Shown here piece after piece: positions 56,150 through 64,000 of a stretch of DNA of 64,000 nucleotides. The notes under the pieces were generated by a model. The model had not been told where the DNA came from and did no database searches. It saw only the letters and a program-made list of their open reading frames with translations. The DNA is taken from the NCBI RefSeq assembly GCF_001591365.1, contig NZ_BCUT01000001.1, positions 1,240,001 to 1,304,000 on the forward strand, read 5' to 3'. The translations under genes and the position numbers were made by a program. Within the stretch, counting starts at the first letter, position 1; each line of letters starts with the position of its first letter. The DNA is from Variovorax paradoxus NBRC 15149. GTDB lineage: Bacteria > Pseudomonadota > Gammaproteobacteria > Burkholderiales > Burkholderiaceae_C.

Positions 56150-57426
56150 GCGCGGTGGCATTCCGGACGGCCCGCGCTGCCGACGAACTGCTGATCGACG
56201 CCGAGGCCGACAGCACGCCCGCGCCGCGCCCCACGCCGGCGGCCGGCCTGGGCCGGCGCATCCTGCTGGGTGCGAGCGTGGTGCTGATCGCCTTCAACCT
56301 GCGGCCGGTGTTCGCCAGCCTGTCGGTGGTGCTGCCGGAGATCATCGCGGCCACCGGACTCTCGGCCACCGCCGCGAGCCTGCTGACCACGCTGCCGATC
56401 GTCTGCTTGGGCGTGTTCGCGCCGCTGGCGCCGGGCCTGGGCCGGCGCTTCGGCACCGAGCGCACGCTGCTCGCCTGCATGGTGCTCATCCTCGTGGGCA
56501 CGCTGCTGCGCGGCACCGGCAGCATCCCGCTGCTGTTCGTGGCCTCGGCCATCGCGGGCAGCGGCATCGCGGTGTCGAACGTGCTGCTCTCGGGCCTGGT
56601 GAAGCGCGACTTCGCCAGGCAGGCGGCGCTGATGATGGGCCTCTACACCATGGCGGTGTGCGGCGGCGCGGCCAGCGCGGCGGGCCTCACGGTGCCGCTC
56701 GAACATGCGCTGGGCGGCGGCTGGACCTATGCGCTGGCGATGTGGGCGGTGCCCGCGTTGCTGGTCACGCTGATCTGGGCGCCGCAGGCGCTGCCGCTGA
56801 AACCGGTGGCCAGCGAATCGGGCTTCACCGTGCGCGGGCTGTGGCGCGACCGGCTGGCCTGGCAGGTCACTTTCTTCATGGGCCTGCAATCGGCACTGGC
56901 CTACACCGTGATGGGCTGGCTCGCGCCCATCCTGCGCGAACGCGGACTCGGCGGCGAAACGGCCGGCTACGTCGTGTCGCTGGCGGTCATGACGCAGGTC
57001 GTGACCTGCCTCATCGTTCCCGCAGTGGCCGTGAGGCTGCGCAACCAGCGCGGGCTGGCGGTGGTGCTGGCCGTCATCACCGTGGCCGCCATGCTGGCGA
57101 TGCTGTTCGCACCGCTGGGCGGCGTGTGGCTGTGGGCCGTGCTGCTGGGCATTGCTCAGGGCGGCACCTTTGCGCTGGCGCTCACCTTCATGGTGCTGCG
57201 CTCGCCCGATTCGCACGTGGCGGCGCACCTCTCGGGCATGGCGCAGGGCGTGGGCTACGTGGTGGCTGCCTGCGGGCCGCTGGTGGCGGGCCTGCTGCAC
57301 GGCTGGACCGGCAGCTTCCGCGCGTCGTCATGGCTCTTCATCGGGCTGGGCATTGCGCTGGTGATGGCGGGCCTTGGCGCGGGGCGCTCGATGCACGTGG
57401 GCGCGGTGACGGTTCCGCGGCACTGA
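56146..57426 (+). CDS. CynX/NimT family MFS transporter
   Basis: A carrier of 426 residues with twelve helices. IAFNLRPVFASLSVVLPEI and TLPIVCLGVFAPLAPGLGRRFG are diagnostic of the CynX/NimT family, whose members include the E. coli cyanate-operon protein CynX and nitroimidazole efflux proteins. A polar N-terminal extension of about 40 residues is present. It is translationally coupled to the GntR regulator. cynS lies about 5 kb downstream on the opposite strand, so a direct cyanate role is only a possibility. Confidence 0.88.
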   Translation: MSAVAFRTARAADELLIDAEADSTPAPRPTPAAGLGRRILLGASVVLIAFNLRPVFASLSVVLPEIIAATGLSATAASLLTTLPIVCLGVFAPLAPGLGRRFGTERTLLACMVLILVGTLLRGTGSIPLLFVASAIAGSGIAVSNVLLSGLVKRDFARQAALMMGLYTMAVCGGAASAAGLTVPLEHALGGGWTYALAMWAVPALLVTLIWAPQALPLKPVASESGFTVRGLWRDRLAWQVTFFMGLQSALAYTVMGWLAPILRERGLGGETAGYVVSLAVMTQVVTCLIVPAVAVRLRNQRGLAVVLAVITVAAMLAMLFAPLGGVWLWAVLLGIAQGGTFALALTFMVLRSPDSHVAAHLSGMAQGVGYVVAACGPLVAGLLHGWTGSFRASSWLFIGLGIALVMAGLGAGRSMHVGAVTVPRH

Positions 57427-57453
57427 GAAGAGAAGAGCGCGCGGCGCTGCCGC

Positions 57454-58251
57454 CTACTGCGGTCCGCCGCAGAAGCTCGCCCTTTCGGTGGTCCGGGCCG
57501 TGAAGTGCAGGCGCGTGGTGGTGGTCTCGCTGGCCGGCGTGTTCTGCGGCCATTCGCTCTGCAGCCAGGTGTACTGCCAGGCGTAGGCTCCACCCGGGTT
57601 CGCGGGTTCGCCGTAGCTGATGCGAAGGCTGCCGCTGCTTTCGTCGTGGCAGTGCTTCGACTGCTTGTATTCCTTTTCGCTGAAGCAGGCGCGGACCATC
57701 TTCGAGCACGAAAAAGGAATGCCTTCATGCACGGCGCGGCTCGCATCCTCGAGCGGAACGAAGTCGGCCTTGCTGAACGAAGCACCGCCGCCCGAGTACA
57801 TCTCCGACACGGTCTGGAGCACCGCCACGGCCCACTGCCCTTCGGCCAGCGGATAGAGCGCCGGCGCCAGCGAAATGCGTGCGTCCGCGGTGGCCGGGTC
57901 GGCCGCCTTCTTCAGCAATGCGGCCGCATAGCCGCTGAAGTCGTGCAGGCGGTTCAGCTGCCACGCGCCTGTGCCCGCGATGCGCTTGACGCGCGCCATG
58001 GCCAGCGGCTCGCCCGAGAACACCGCGTAGTCGCCCGCTGCGCCGCCGCGCGGCCGGTACAGGCCCAGCGCCTGCGGATCGCAGGGCTGCGGCAACAGCG
58101 CACAAAGCTGCGCGCGCCAGTCCGCATCGAGCGACTCCGGCTTCTTGACCGCATCGAAAAGCTGCGCCGACGGCGCGGCGCCCGCAGGCCCCGCAAGCAG
58201 CAGGGCGAACATCGGCAGGGCGGCGGTGCGAAGAATGGGCAGCGGGTTCAT
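57454..58251 (-). CDS. Hypothetical secreted protein
   Basis: I recognise no family. The 265-residue exported protein has a signal peptide (about 1-24, ILRTAALPMFALLLAGPAGA). The mature part has seven cysteines, including LCALLPQPC, FSCSKMVRAC and the C-terminal SFCGG, suggesting disulphides and hence a periplasmic or secreted location. The ATG at 58251 (MNPLPILRTAAL) is preferred over an upstream start at 58338 that precedes no signal. It converges on the CynX-like gene and is divergent from the flavin reductase. Confidence 0.7.
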   Translation of the reverse strand: MNPLPILRTAALPMFALLLAGPAGAAPSAQLFDAVKKPESLDADWRAQLCALLPQPCDPQALGLYRPRGGAAGDYAVFSGEPLAMARVKRIAGTGAWQLNRLHDFSGYAAALLKKAADPATADARISLAPALYPLAEGQWAVAVLQTVSEMYSGGGASFSKADFVPLEDASRAVHEGIPFSCSKMVRACFSEKEYKQSKHCHDESSGSLRISYGEPANPGGAYAWQYTWLQSEWPQNTPASETTTTRLHFTARTTERASFCGGPQ

Positions 58252-58373
58252 GGACCGGCATGGTAGCCAGCCCGCCCGGAACTTGCTGCAACCAATTGCG
58301 GTGCGGGCGGGTCGATGCTGTAGCCTTCGTTCGTTCATTCACGCGGGCCATTCCGGCCTCGAACGGAGCAGAG

Positions 58374-58964
58374 ATGGCTGACAGGATCCTGGTGTTCTAT
58401 GGCTCGTACCGCTCGGACCGCATGGGCATCCGCCTGGCCGACTACCTGGTGGCGGGCCTCGATGCGCGCGGCGCCGAGGCCGAACTGATCGACGCCAAGG
58501 CCGTCGGCCTGCCGATGCTCGACCGCATGTACAAGGAATATCCCCCCGGCACCGCGCCCGCGGCGATGGAAGCGCTGGCGCAGAAGATACGCGGCGCGGA
58601 TGCTTTCGTCTTCGTGACCGGCGAATACAACTGGGGCCCGCAGCCCGGCCTGAAGAACCTGACCGACCACTTCCTCGAGGAATGGTTCTGGCGCCCCGCC
58701 GCCATCGCGAGCTATTCGGCCGGCCGGTTCTCGGGCGTGCGCTCGGGCACCGTGTGGCATTCGGTTTTGTCGGAGATGGGCATGGTCGTGGTGTCGAGCA
58801 CATTGGCCATCGGCCCGATCTCGCAGACGCTCGATGCGAGCGGCAAGCCCACCGGCAGCGCGGGCGAATCGCTCGATCGCTCATTCGGAAGGTTCGCGGA
58901 CGACCTGGCATGGTGGACCGAGGCGGCGCGCGCGCAGCGGGCGCGCAAGGCGCCGCCTTATTGA
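58374..58964 (+). CDS. NADPH-dependent FMN reductase-like flavoprotein
   Basis: A 196-residue flavodoxin-fold enzyme that binds FMN and reduces flavin or quinones with NAD(P)H. GSYRSDRMGIRLADY forms the phosphate loop and FVTGEYNWGPQPGLKNLTDHF is the family signature. It resembles the chromate- and azo-reductase group. It starts at ATG 58374 with GGAGCAGAG before it. It converges on the aminotransferase gene with six bases between stops. The natural substrate is unknown. Confidence 0.86.
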   Translation: MADRILVFYGSYRSDRMGIRLADYLVAGLDARGAEAELIDAKAVGLPMLDRMYKEYPPGTAPAAMEALAQKIRGADAFVFVTGEYNWGPQPGLKNLTDHFLEEWFWRPAAIASYSAGRFSGVRSGTVWHSVLSEMGMVVVSSTLAIGPISQTLDASGKPTGSAGESLDRSFGRFADDLAWWTEAARAQRARKAPPY

Positions 58965-58970
58965 GCGACC

Positions 58971-60104
58971 CTAGACACCCGCCTTCGCAGCCTCCGTCAG
59001 CGCCACCGACACGCACTCCAGCGCAATCGCCAGCTGCGTGAGCGTCGGCAGGCCGAAGCCCAGCCGGAACACCAGCGGGTCGTCGCCGAACCACGGACCG
59101 GGCGCGACGCGCGTGCTGTACCTGGCCAGCGCCGCATAGAAGCGCTCGACGGCCGCGGCGTCGAAGAGCTCGCGCCTGAGCCGCATGCAGCACAGCGCCC
59201 CGGCGTCCGGGCGCACCCACTCGATGTGGCTGGCATGGCGCGACACCCAGGCCTCGGTGAGCTGCAGGTTTTGCGCGAGGAGCTTGCGCCGCTCGCCGAT
59301 GATCCGGTCGCGCTGCCTGAACACGGCCAGCGCAAGCGCCTCGTCGACCGGCGAGCACGAGATCACCGTGCTGAACTTCGCCGTGACCAGCGCCTGGCGC
59401 AGCGCCGCGTCGCGCGTGATGGCCCAGCCGATGCGCAGGCCCGCCGAACCATGGCACTTGGACAGCGAGGACACCGAGATCACCCGGTCCCCCAGCCCGG
59501 CAGCAGGGGGCACCGCGGCGGCGTCGCCATAGGCCGCCTCGCGGTAGGTCTCGTCGATCACGAGCCAGGCCTTCGGCGCAAGTTCGGCCAGCATCGCCAC
59601 GATCTCGCGCAAGGTCTGCGACGGAATCGCGACGCCCGAAGGGTTCTGCGGCGAGGCCAGGCTCAGCACCCTGGTCTTCGGGGAGAGCAGCTGGCGCAGC
59701 GCGTCCAGGTCGATGCGGTAGCCGGTGTCGAAAGCGAGCGGCAGCGCGCGCGTGGTGGCGCCGACGGCGGCCAGCGCGTTGCGCGCCAACGGAAACACCG
59801 GCTCGGCCACCACGGCTTCGTCGCCCGCCTGGCACAGCGTGAAGGCGATGAGGAACAGCGCGTGGGCACCGCCGACCGTGACCACCACGTCGTCGGCCTC
59901 GACGCCATGCTCGTTCGCGATTTCCTGGCGCAGGGCGGAGCTGCCGGCCGCGGTGCCGTAGTCCAGCGAAAAATCCGCATCCTCGCCGAAGGCCATGTCC
60001 GCCAGTTCCGACAGCCGCACGCTCGGCCCCACGCTTTCGGCAAGGTCGAAGCGCGGTGCCTTGCTGACGAGGGAAATGATTTCGTTGTCGGGAAACCGTG
60101 CCAT
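58971..60104 (-). CDS. PLP-dependent aminotransferase, class I/II
   Basis: The 377-residue fold-type I enzyme has the PLP Lys216 in SVSSLSKCHGSAGLRIGW, the Asp/Tyr pair in VIDETYREAAYG and SPQNPSGVAI, with the substrate arginine near the end in VFRLGFG. The substrate is unknown. The ATG at 60104 (MARFPDNEII) is preferred; 60155 would add a basic, unconserved leader. It is divergent from a MocR regulator, a usual arrangement in which the regulator controls the aminotransferase gene. Confidence 0.87.
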   Translation of the reverse strand: MARFPDNEIISLVSKAPRFDLAESVGPSVRLSELADMAFGEDADFSLDYGTAAGSSALRQEIANEHGVEADDVVVTVGGAHALFLIAFTLCQAGDEAVVAEPVFPLARNALAAVGATTRALPLAFDTGYRIDLDALRQLLSPKTRVLSLASPQNPSGVAIPSQTLREIVAMLAELAPKAWLVIDETYREAAYGDAAAVPPAAGLGDRVISVSSLSKCHGSAGLRIGWAITRDAALRQALVTAKFSTVISCSPVDEALALAVFRQRDRIIGERRKLLAQNLQLTEAWVSRHASHIEWVRPDAGALCCMRLRRELFDAAAVERFYAALARYSTRVAPGPWFGDDPLVFRLGFGLPTLTQLAIALECVSVALTEAAKAGV

Positions 60105-60187
60105 GAACTGCCGCTTGATCCGTTGCTGTCGATGGCTCCGATGTTGCAGTTTCATGACCGTCGATAACAGCCACACTTTTCTGAAAT

Positions 60188-60212
60188 TTGGTGCAGTACA
60201 GTTGGGTGCAGT
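60188..60212. promoter_or_regulatory. Direct repeats between the aminotransferase and MocR genes
   Basis: TTGGTGCAGT (60188-60197) recurs as TTGGGTGCAGT (60202-60212), with the shared core GGTGCAGT starting 15 bases apart. They lie 27-51 bases before the MocR start and 84-108 before the aminotransferase start. MocR-family regulators characteristically bind such direct repeats rather than palindromes, so this is a good operator candidate. Confidence 0.55.
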
Positions 60213-60238
60213 GCCATCCACGCCAGCAGGAGTGATCC

Positions 60239-61702
60239 GTGTCGCAATCTCCCCGGTTCCGCTATGAAGAAATTGCCGATTTCGTGGCCGGCCTGGCCGG
60301 CCGCGGCACGCTGAAGCCGGGTGCGCGGGCGCCTTCGCTGCGCGAGATCAGCACGCAGCAGCGCACCAGCCTGAGCACCGCGGTGCAGGCCTACCGCCTG
60401 CTCGAAGACCGCGGCATCCTCGAAGTGCGGCCGCAGTCGGGCTACTACGTCGCCAAGCCGCCGCCCGCCCTGCCCGTGCCCACCACCGCGCGCCATTCGA
60501 TCCGGCCCGCCAAGGTGGAGCTGTCGGGCCTCATGCTCGACCTGCTGAAGCACGCGTCGGACGAAGCCTTCGTGCCGCTCGGCTGCGCCATTCCCAACCA
60601 GCGGCTGCTGTCTTCCTCCAGGCTCGACCTCGTGCTGGCCCGCACGGCCCGCGTGAAGGGCAGCCAGTGCAACACCTACTCGCCGCCGCACGGCGAGATG
60701 TCGCTGCGGCTGGAGATCGCGCGCCGCGCGCTGCGCTTCGGACAGGCGCTGGCACCCGACGACATCGCCATCACCTGCGGCTGCACCGAGGCGCTGGCGC
60801 TCGCGCTCGATGCGGTCACGGAGCCGGGCGACACGGTCGCCATCGAATCGCCGACCTACTTCGGGCTGTTGCAGGTGCTGCGCGCAAAGAGACTGAAGGT
60901 GGTCGAGCTGCCGACCGATGCGGACACCGGCGTCGCGGTCGATGCGCTGCGCGAGGTCGTGGCCTCGGGCAAGGTGCGCGCCTGCGTGCTGGCGTCGAGC
61001 TTCAGCAATCCGCTCGGCTGCACCATGCCCGAAGAGAACAAGCGCGCCGTGCTGCGCATCCTGGCCGAACACGGCGTGCCGCTGATCGAGGACGACGTGT
61101 ACGGCGACGTCCATTTCGGCGAGGAGCGGCCTCTGCCCTTCAGCGCGCTCGACACGCACGACAACGTCATCTATTGCGGCTCCTTCTCCAAGACGCTCGC
61201 GCCGGGCTACCGCATCGGCTGGATCGCCACGCGCCGCCACATGGCCCGCGTGCTCGAAACCAAGTTCGCCACCAGCCTGGCGACGCCGGTGCTGACGCAG
61301 GTGGCGCTCGCCACCTTCCTGTCGAACGGCGACTACGACCGCCACCTGCGCCGCGTCCGGCGCGAGTTCGCCGACACGCTGGCCCGCATGACGCGGGTGA
61401 TCGAGCAGGCGTTCCCGCCGGGCACCAAGGTGTCGAGGCCGGCCGGCAACTTCGTGCTGTGGGTCGAACTGCCCGAGCCCGCGGACACGCGGCTCCTGTT
61501 TGCGCAGGCGCTGGAGAAACGCATCTGCTTTGCGCCCGGCGTGGTGTTCTCGGCCAGCGGCAAGTACGCCCACTGCCTGCGCCTGAGCGGCGGCCACGGC
61601 TGGGACGCGCGCATCGAGAAGGGCCTGCGCACGCTCGGCGCCATGGCGGGCCGGACCGCAGGTCTTGCAGGATCAGGCAAGAAGCCTGTTCGATCCGGAT
61701 AA
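60239..61702 (+). CDS. MocR-family (GntR/aminotransferase) transcriptional regulator
   Basis: The 487-residue protein fuses a GntR winged helix (about 8-72, LREISTQQRTSLSTAVQAYRLLE by its features) to a PLP-binding aminotransferase-like domain with Lys318 in GSFSKTLAPGYRIGW and SNPLGCTM for the cofactor ring. It should use PLP or an aldehyde/amine adduct as effector. The start is GTG 60239 with CAGGAG eight bases before. It is divergent from an aminotransferase across direct repeats; the SDR-like gene lies 88 bases downstream. Confidence 0.92.
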   Translation: MSQSPRFRYEEIADFVAGLAGRGTLKPGARAPSLREISTQQRTSLSTAVQAYRLLEDRGILEVRPQSGYYVAKPPPALPVPTTARHSIRPAKVELSGLMLDLLKHASDEAFVPLGCAIPNQRLLSSSRLDLVLARTARVKGSQCNTYSPPHGEMSLRLEIARRALRFGQALAPDDIAITCGCTEALALALDAVTEPGDTVAIESPTYFGLLQVLRAKRLKVVELPTDADTGVAVDALREVVASGKVRACVLASSFSNPLGCTMPEENKRAVLRILAEHGVPLIEDDVYGDVHFGEERPLPFSALDTHDNVIYCGSFSKTLAPGYRIGWIATRRHMARVLETKFATSLATPVLTQVALATFLSNGDYDRHLRRVRREFADTLARMTRVIEQAFPPGTKVSRPAGNFVLWVELPEPADTRLLFAQALEKRICFAPGVVFSASGKYAHCLRLSGGHGWDARIEKGLRTLGAMAGRTAGLAGSGKKPVRSG

Positions 61703-61790
61703 CGCCCGAGGCCCCATCCGCGAGAGACTTGCCTCCATGCCCGGCGCAGTGTTGCGCCATGGTCCACACCCATCGCACGAGGAGAGTCTC

Positions 61791-62543
61791 ATGAGCGCAA
61801 TCCAGGAAAAAGTCGTCCTCATCACGGGCGCAAGTGGTGGCATCGGCGCGGCGGCCGCGCGGCTCCTGGCGCGGCGCGGCGCCAAGGTGGTGCTCGGCGC
61901 GCGCCGCACCGACCGGCTCGAAGCGCTGGCCGAAGAAATCGCCGCCGCCGGCGGCACCGCGCACTTCCAGCGGCTGGACGTCACCTACCGGCCCGACGTG
62001 GAAGCATTTGCCGAATTCGCACTCGAAACGCACGACCGCATCGACGTGCTGGTGAACGCCGCGGGCGTGATGCCGCTGTCGCCGCTGTGGACGCGCAAGG
62101 TCGACGAATGGGAGCTGATGCTCGACGTCAACCTGCGCGGCGTGCTGCTGGGCATTGCGGCGGTGCTGCCGACCATGCAGGAACAGGGCTGGGGCCACAT
62201 CGTCAACGTGGCGCCGGTGCCCGCGCAGGGCGTGTCGCCGAACTCGGCCGTGTATTGCGGCACGCAGTATGCGGTGGACGCCATCTCCGAGGGCCTGCGG
62301 CAGGAGCATGCAGGGAAGGTACGCGTGACGGTGGTGCGCCCCGACGTGAGCGAGGCGGACAGCACGCTGGCCGACCGCATCGCAGCCTGCAGCAGCTTCG
62401 AGCGCATGGTCACGCGGCGGCGCATCGCAGTGCCCGCGGAGGCCGTGGCCCGCTCGATTGCGGGCGCCATCGAGGGCAGCAGCATCTCGGCCCCGCGGCG
62501 CCCCGCGTGGCGCCCAAGGCCGGCCGAGCACGCGGCGTTCTGA
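61791..62543 (+). CDS. SDR-fold protein lacking the catalytic Ser and Lys
   Basis: The 250-residue Rossmann protein of the short-chain dehydrogenase family has intact coenzyme motifs TGASGGIG and NAAG. Tyr155 is present, but position 142, normally the catalytic Ser, is Pro (NVAPVPA), and position 159, normally Lys, is Gln (YCGTQ). The spacing (13 and 4) matches active SDRs, so alignment is not in doubt. It probably binds NAD(P) without normal dehydrogenase activity. It starts at ATG 61791 behind GGAGAG. It follows MocR and converges on cynS. Confidence 0.88.
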   Translation: MSAIQEKVVLITGASGGIGAAAARLLARRGAKVVLGARRTDRLEALAEEIAAAGGTAHFQRLDVTYRPDVEAFAEFALETHDRIDVLVNAAGVMPLSPLWTRKVDEWELMLDVNLRGVLLGIAAVLPTMQEQGWGHIVNVAPVPAQGVSPNSAVYCGTQYAVDAISEGLRQEHAGKVRVTVVRPDVSEADSTLADRIAACSSFERMVTRRRIAVPAEAVARSIAGAIEGSSISAPRRPAWRPRPAEHAAF

Positions 62544-62564
62544 GGTTCGTTCCGAGGGACCGCG

Positions 62565-63008
62565 TCAGTAGGTCTTGTAGGGCAGGAACTTGCCCGACAG
62601 CACCACGTTGACGCGGTCGCCCTTGGGGTCGGCCTGGCGCTGGATGTCCATGCTGAAGTCGATCGCGCTCATGATGCCGTCGCCGAATTCTTCATGGATC
62701 AGTTCCTTGATGGTGGTGCCATACACGCTCACCACCTCGTACCAGCGGTAGATGAGCGGATCGGTCGGCACCGGCGTGGGCAGCGAGCCCTTGTAGGGCA
62801 CCACCTGGAGCCACTTCTGCTCTGCGGCCGTGAGGCCGAAAATCTTGCCCACGACCTTGGCCTGCTTGTCGTCGAGCGTCATCTGGCCGAGGCAGGCGGC
62901 GGTGGTCCACTCCTTGGAGAGGCCGACCTTCTTTGCCACGTCGGCCCACTGGATGCCCTTGGACACCTTCACGGTGATGATTTTCTCGGTGACGTCGTTG
63001 CGGTTCAT
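62565..63008 (-). CDS. cynS: Cyanate hydratase CynS
   Basis: Converts cyanate and bicarbonate to carbon dioxide and ammonia via carbamate. It has 147 residues against 156 in E. coli. The catalytic Arg88 and Glu91 (YRWYEVVSVYG) and Ser114 (GIMSAIDF) are all present, at a constant offset of eight from E. coli Arg96, Glu99 and Ser122. The end GKFLPYKTY is close to the E. coli KFLPY-x end. It starts at ATG 63008. No carbonic anhydrase gene accompanies it here, and it stands alone between the SDR-like and DUF1348 genes. Confidence 0.95.
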   Translation of the reverse strand: MNRNDVTEKIITVKVSKGIQWADVAKKVGLSKEWTTAACLGQMTLDDKQAKVVGKIFGLTAAEQKWLQVVPYKGSLPTPVPTDPLIYRWYEVVSVYGTTIKELIHEEFGDGIMSAIDFSMDIQRQADPKGDRVNVVLSGKFLPYKTY

Positions 63009-63086
63009 GCGGGTTTGCTCCTGATGGGGTGTGTCACCCGCAGCAAGCAACAGCCGTGCCGGGCGATCGGCATCGGACCGCGGCCC

Positions 63087-63512
63087 TCATACGCGTTCCC
63101 AGCGGAACTTGCGCTCCGACTCGGCAATGGGCTGGTCGTTGATGCTCGCGAAGCGCCGCTGCATCAGGCCGTTCTCGGCGAATTCCCAGTTCTCGTTGCC
63201 GTGGCTGCGGAACCATTGCCCGGCCGCGTCGTGCCATTCGTACTCGAAGCGCACCGCGATGCGGTTGTCCATGAAGGCCCAGAGCGACTTCTTCAGGCGG
63301 TAGTCGTGCTCGCGCTCCCATTTGCGGGTGAGGAATTGCACCACCTGCTCGCGGCCGTTGACGAAGTCGGCGCGGTTGCGCCATTCGGTGTCGGGCGTGT
63401 AGGCCAGGCTCACGCGCACCGGGTCGCGCGTGTTCCAGGCGTCTTCGGCGGCCTGCACCTTCTTCGTTGCGGTTTCGAGGGTGAAGGGAGGCAGCGGCGG
63501 GCGGGATTCCAT
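63087..63512 (-). CDS. DUF1348 (NTF2-like) family protein
   Basis: The 141-residue protein is of the DUF1348 family, an NTF2/SnoaL-like cone fold: [20 protein letters not shown], then [44 protein letters not shown]. These small alpha/beta proteins may act as enzymes or binding proteins; function is unknown. The ATG at 63512 ([10 protein letters not shown]) is used. It is divergent from a TetR gene across a perfect palindrome, so it is the likely regulated gene. Confidence 0.88.
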   Translation of the reverse strand: MESRPPLPPFTLETATKKVQAAEDAWNTRDPVRVSLAYTPDTEWRNRADFVNGREQVVQFLTRKWEREHDYRLKKSLWAFMDNRIAVRFEYEWHDAAGQWFRSHGNENWEFAENGLMQRRFASINDQPIAESERKFRWERV

Positions 63513-63562
63513 GGCGGTCTTTCGTTGAATGAGGGATGGCGAAGGCCCGCAATGTGCCACAC

Positions 63563-63580
63563 GTAGACAGACCTGTCTAC
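63563..63580. promoter_or_regulatory. Perfect palindrome between DUF1348 and tetR
   Basis: GTAGACAG (63563-63570) and CTGTCTAC (63573-63580) are perfect inverted arms around AC, centred in the 85-base divergent region, 18 bases before the TetR start. Size, symmetry and position are those of a TetR-family operator controlling both genes. Confidence 0.75.
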
Positions 63581-63597
63581 ATGCCTACAATCGCGCC

Positions 63598-64000
63598 ATG
63601 GACATCTCCGCACTGCCCGCGCGCGAACGCATCCTGCTCACCGCGCACGACCTCTTCTATGCCGACGGCATCCGCGCCACCGGCATCGACCGCGTCATTG
63701 CCGCATCGGGCGTCACCAAGGTCACCTTCTACCGGCACTTCCCATCGAAGGACGACCTGGTGCGCGCCTTTCTCGATCACCGGCATGCACGATGGATGGC
63801 ATGGTTCGTCGATGCACTGGGGCGCCGCGGCGCGCACGAACGCGCCGGCAATGCCGGGGCCCTGCTGCTGCTCGCCGACGCGATGGCCGAATGGTTCGCC
63901 GACGCGGCCTTTCGCGGCTGCGCCTTCATCAACGCGGTGGCCGAGGTGGGCGGCAGCGTGGAGGGCGCCGCCGAGCGCGCGCGCGAACACAAGCGCGAGA
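63598..64000 (+). CDS. TetR/AcrR-family regulator (3' end outside window)
   Basis: The first 134 residues are visible. The N-terminal helix-turn-helix domain reads RERILLTAHDLFYADGI, then TGIDRVIAASGVTKVTFYRHF and PSKDDLV, all typical of TetR regulators. The ligand-binding helices begin near residue 65, with FADAAFRGCAFINAVAEVG as in the common AcrR-like group that often represses small oxidoreductases or DUF genes. It is divergent from the DUF1348 gene across a perfect 8+8 palindrome. About 55-60 C-terminal residues are missing at the window end. Confidence 0.92.
   Translation, partial: MDISALPARERILLTAHDLFYADGIRATGIDRVIAASGVTKVTFYRHFPSKDDLVRAFLDHRHARWMAWFVDALGRRGAHERAGNAGALLLLADAMAEWFADAAFRGCAFINAVAEVGGSVEGAAERAREHKRE

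Noticed and set aside
60155-60221. Upstream starts for the aminotransferase
   Set aside because: They add a basic, unconserved leader and would run through the direct repeats and promoter region; the ATG at 60104 fits the family better.
61743-61758. GGCGCA/TGCGCC hairpin between MocR and the SDR-like gene
   Set aside because: Six-base GC stem without a T run; such pairs are expected by chance at this GC content.

Overview
The window is 64 kb of GC-rich chromosome, about two thirds G+C by eye, with almost every base coding. Gene order and protein content (yceD-rpmF-plsX-fabHDG, a maf/yceF gene beside them, sppA-Rieske-gph-rluC facing a long rne with a beta-proteobacterial tail, hemC-hemD-hemX-hemY facing ppc, argH facing an AlgZ/AlgR-like pair) point to a beta-proteobacterium of the order Burkholderiales. 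Within that order it looks most like Comamonadaceae, probably Variovorax or a close relative. I saw no rRNA, tRNA, insertion sequence, prophage or CRISPR array.

Layout. 1-4.6 kb (minus): yceD, rpmF, plsX, fabH, fabD and the start of fabG form a lipid-synthesis and ribosomal-protein operon, with a terminator-like hairpin between rpmF and plsX. 4.7-7.2 kb (plus): maf/yceF, an RsmI-like methyltransferase and an MFS carrier. 7.2-10.4 kb (minus): rluC, a phosphoglycolate-phosphatase-like HAD enzyme, a Rieske protein and an S49 peptidase. 10.4-14.3 kb: a roughly 560-base non-coding leader and rne, ending in a strong terminator. 14.3-18.4 kb (minus): hemC-hemD-hemX-hemY. 18.5-21.9 kb (plus): ppc and a small membrane protein. 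22-26 kb: two MFS carriers, a LysR regulator and an acetyltransferase. 26-29.4 kb (minus): a membrane acyltransferase, a DUF4198 protein and an OprD porin in tight succession. 29.5-32.6 kb (minus): a histidine kinase, LytTR regulator and AI-2E-type exporter with ATGA overlaps, divergent from argH. 34-39.5 kb: a rhomboid protease, two unknown envelope genes, an SGNH hydrolase and an OpgC-like acyltransferase.

39.6-55.4 kb is an envelope and accessory region. It opens with a 6-kb alpha-2-macroglobulin gene with an intact CLEQ thioester and closes with pbpC, its usual partner elsewhere. Between them lie a macrodomain protein, a pectate lyase lipoprotein, DUF3297, an RNase H-fold protein, a DUF4124 protein, mnmH (tRNA 2-selenouridine synthase), two GNATs, DUF2277, a LysE exporter and a calcium-repeat lipoprotein. 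55.4-64 kb is a run of regulator-transporter-enzyme modules: FadR-type GntR plus a CynX-like carrier; a MocR regulator divergent from an aminotransferase; an SDR-fold protein that has lost two catalytic residues; cynS; and a DUF1348 protein divergent from a TetR regulator across a perfect palindrome.

The most notable observations are the rpmF/plsX hairpin, the structured rne leader, candidate operators upstream of the pectate lyase, GntR, MocR and TetR genes, the inactive-looking SDR, the separated A2M/PbpC pair, and the acyltransferase-DUF4198-porin operon. I found no convincing defence system or other clearly new multi-gene machine.
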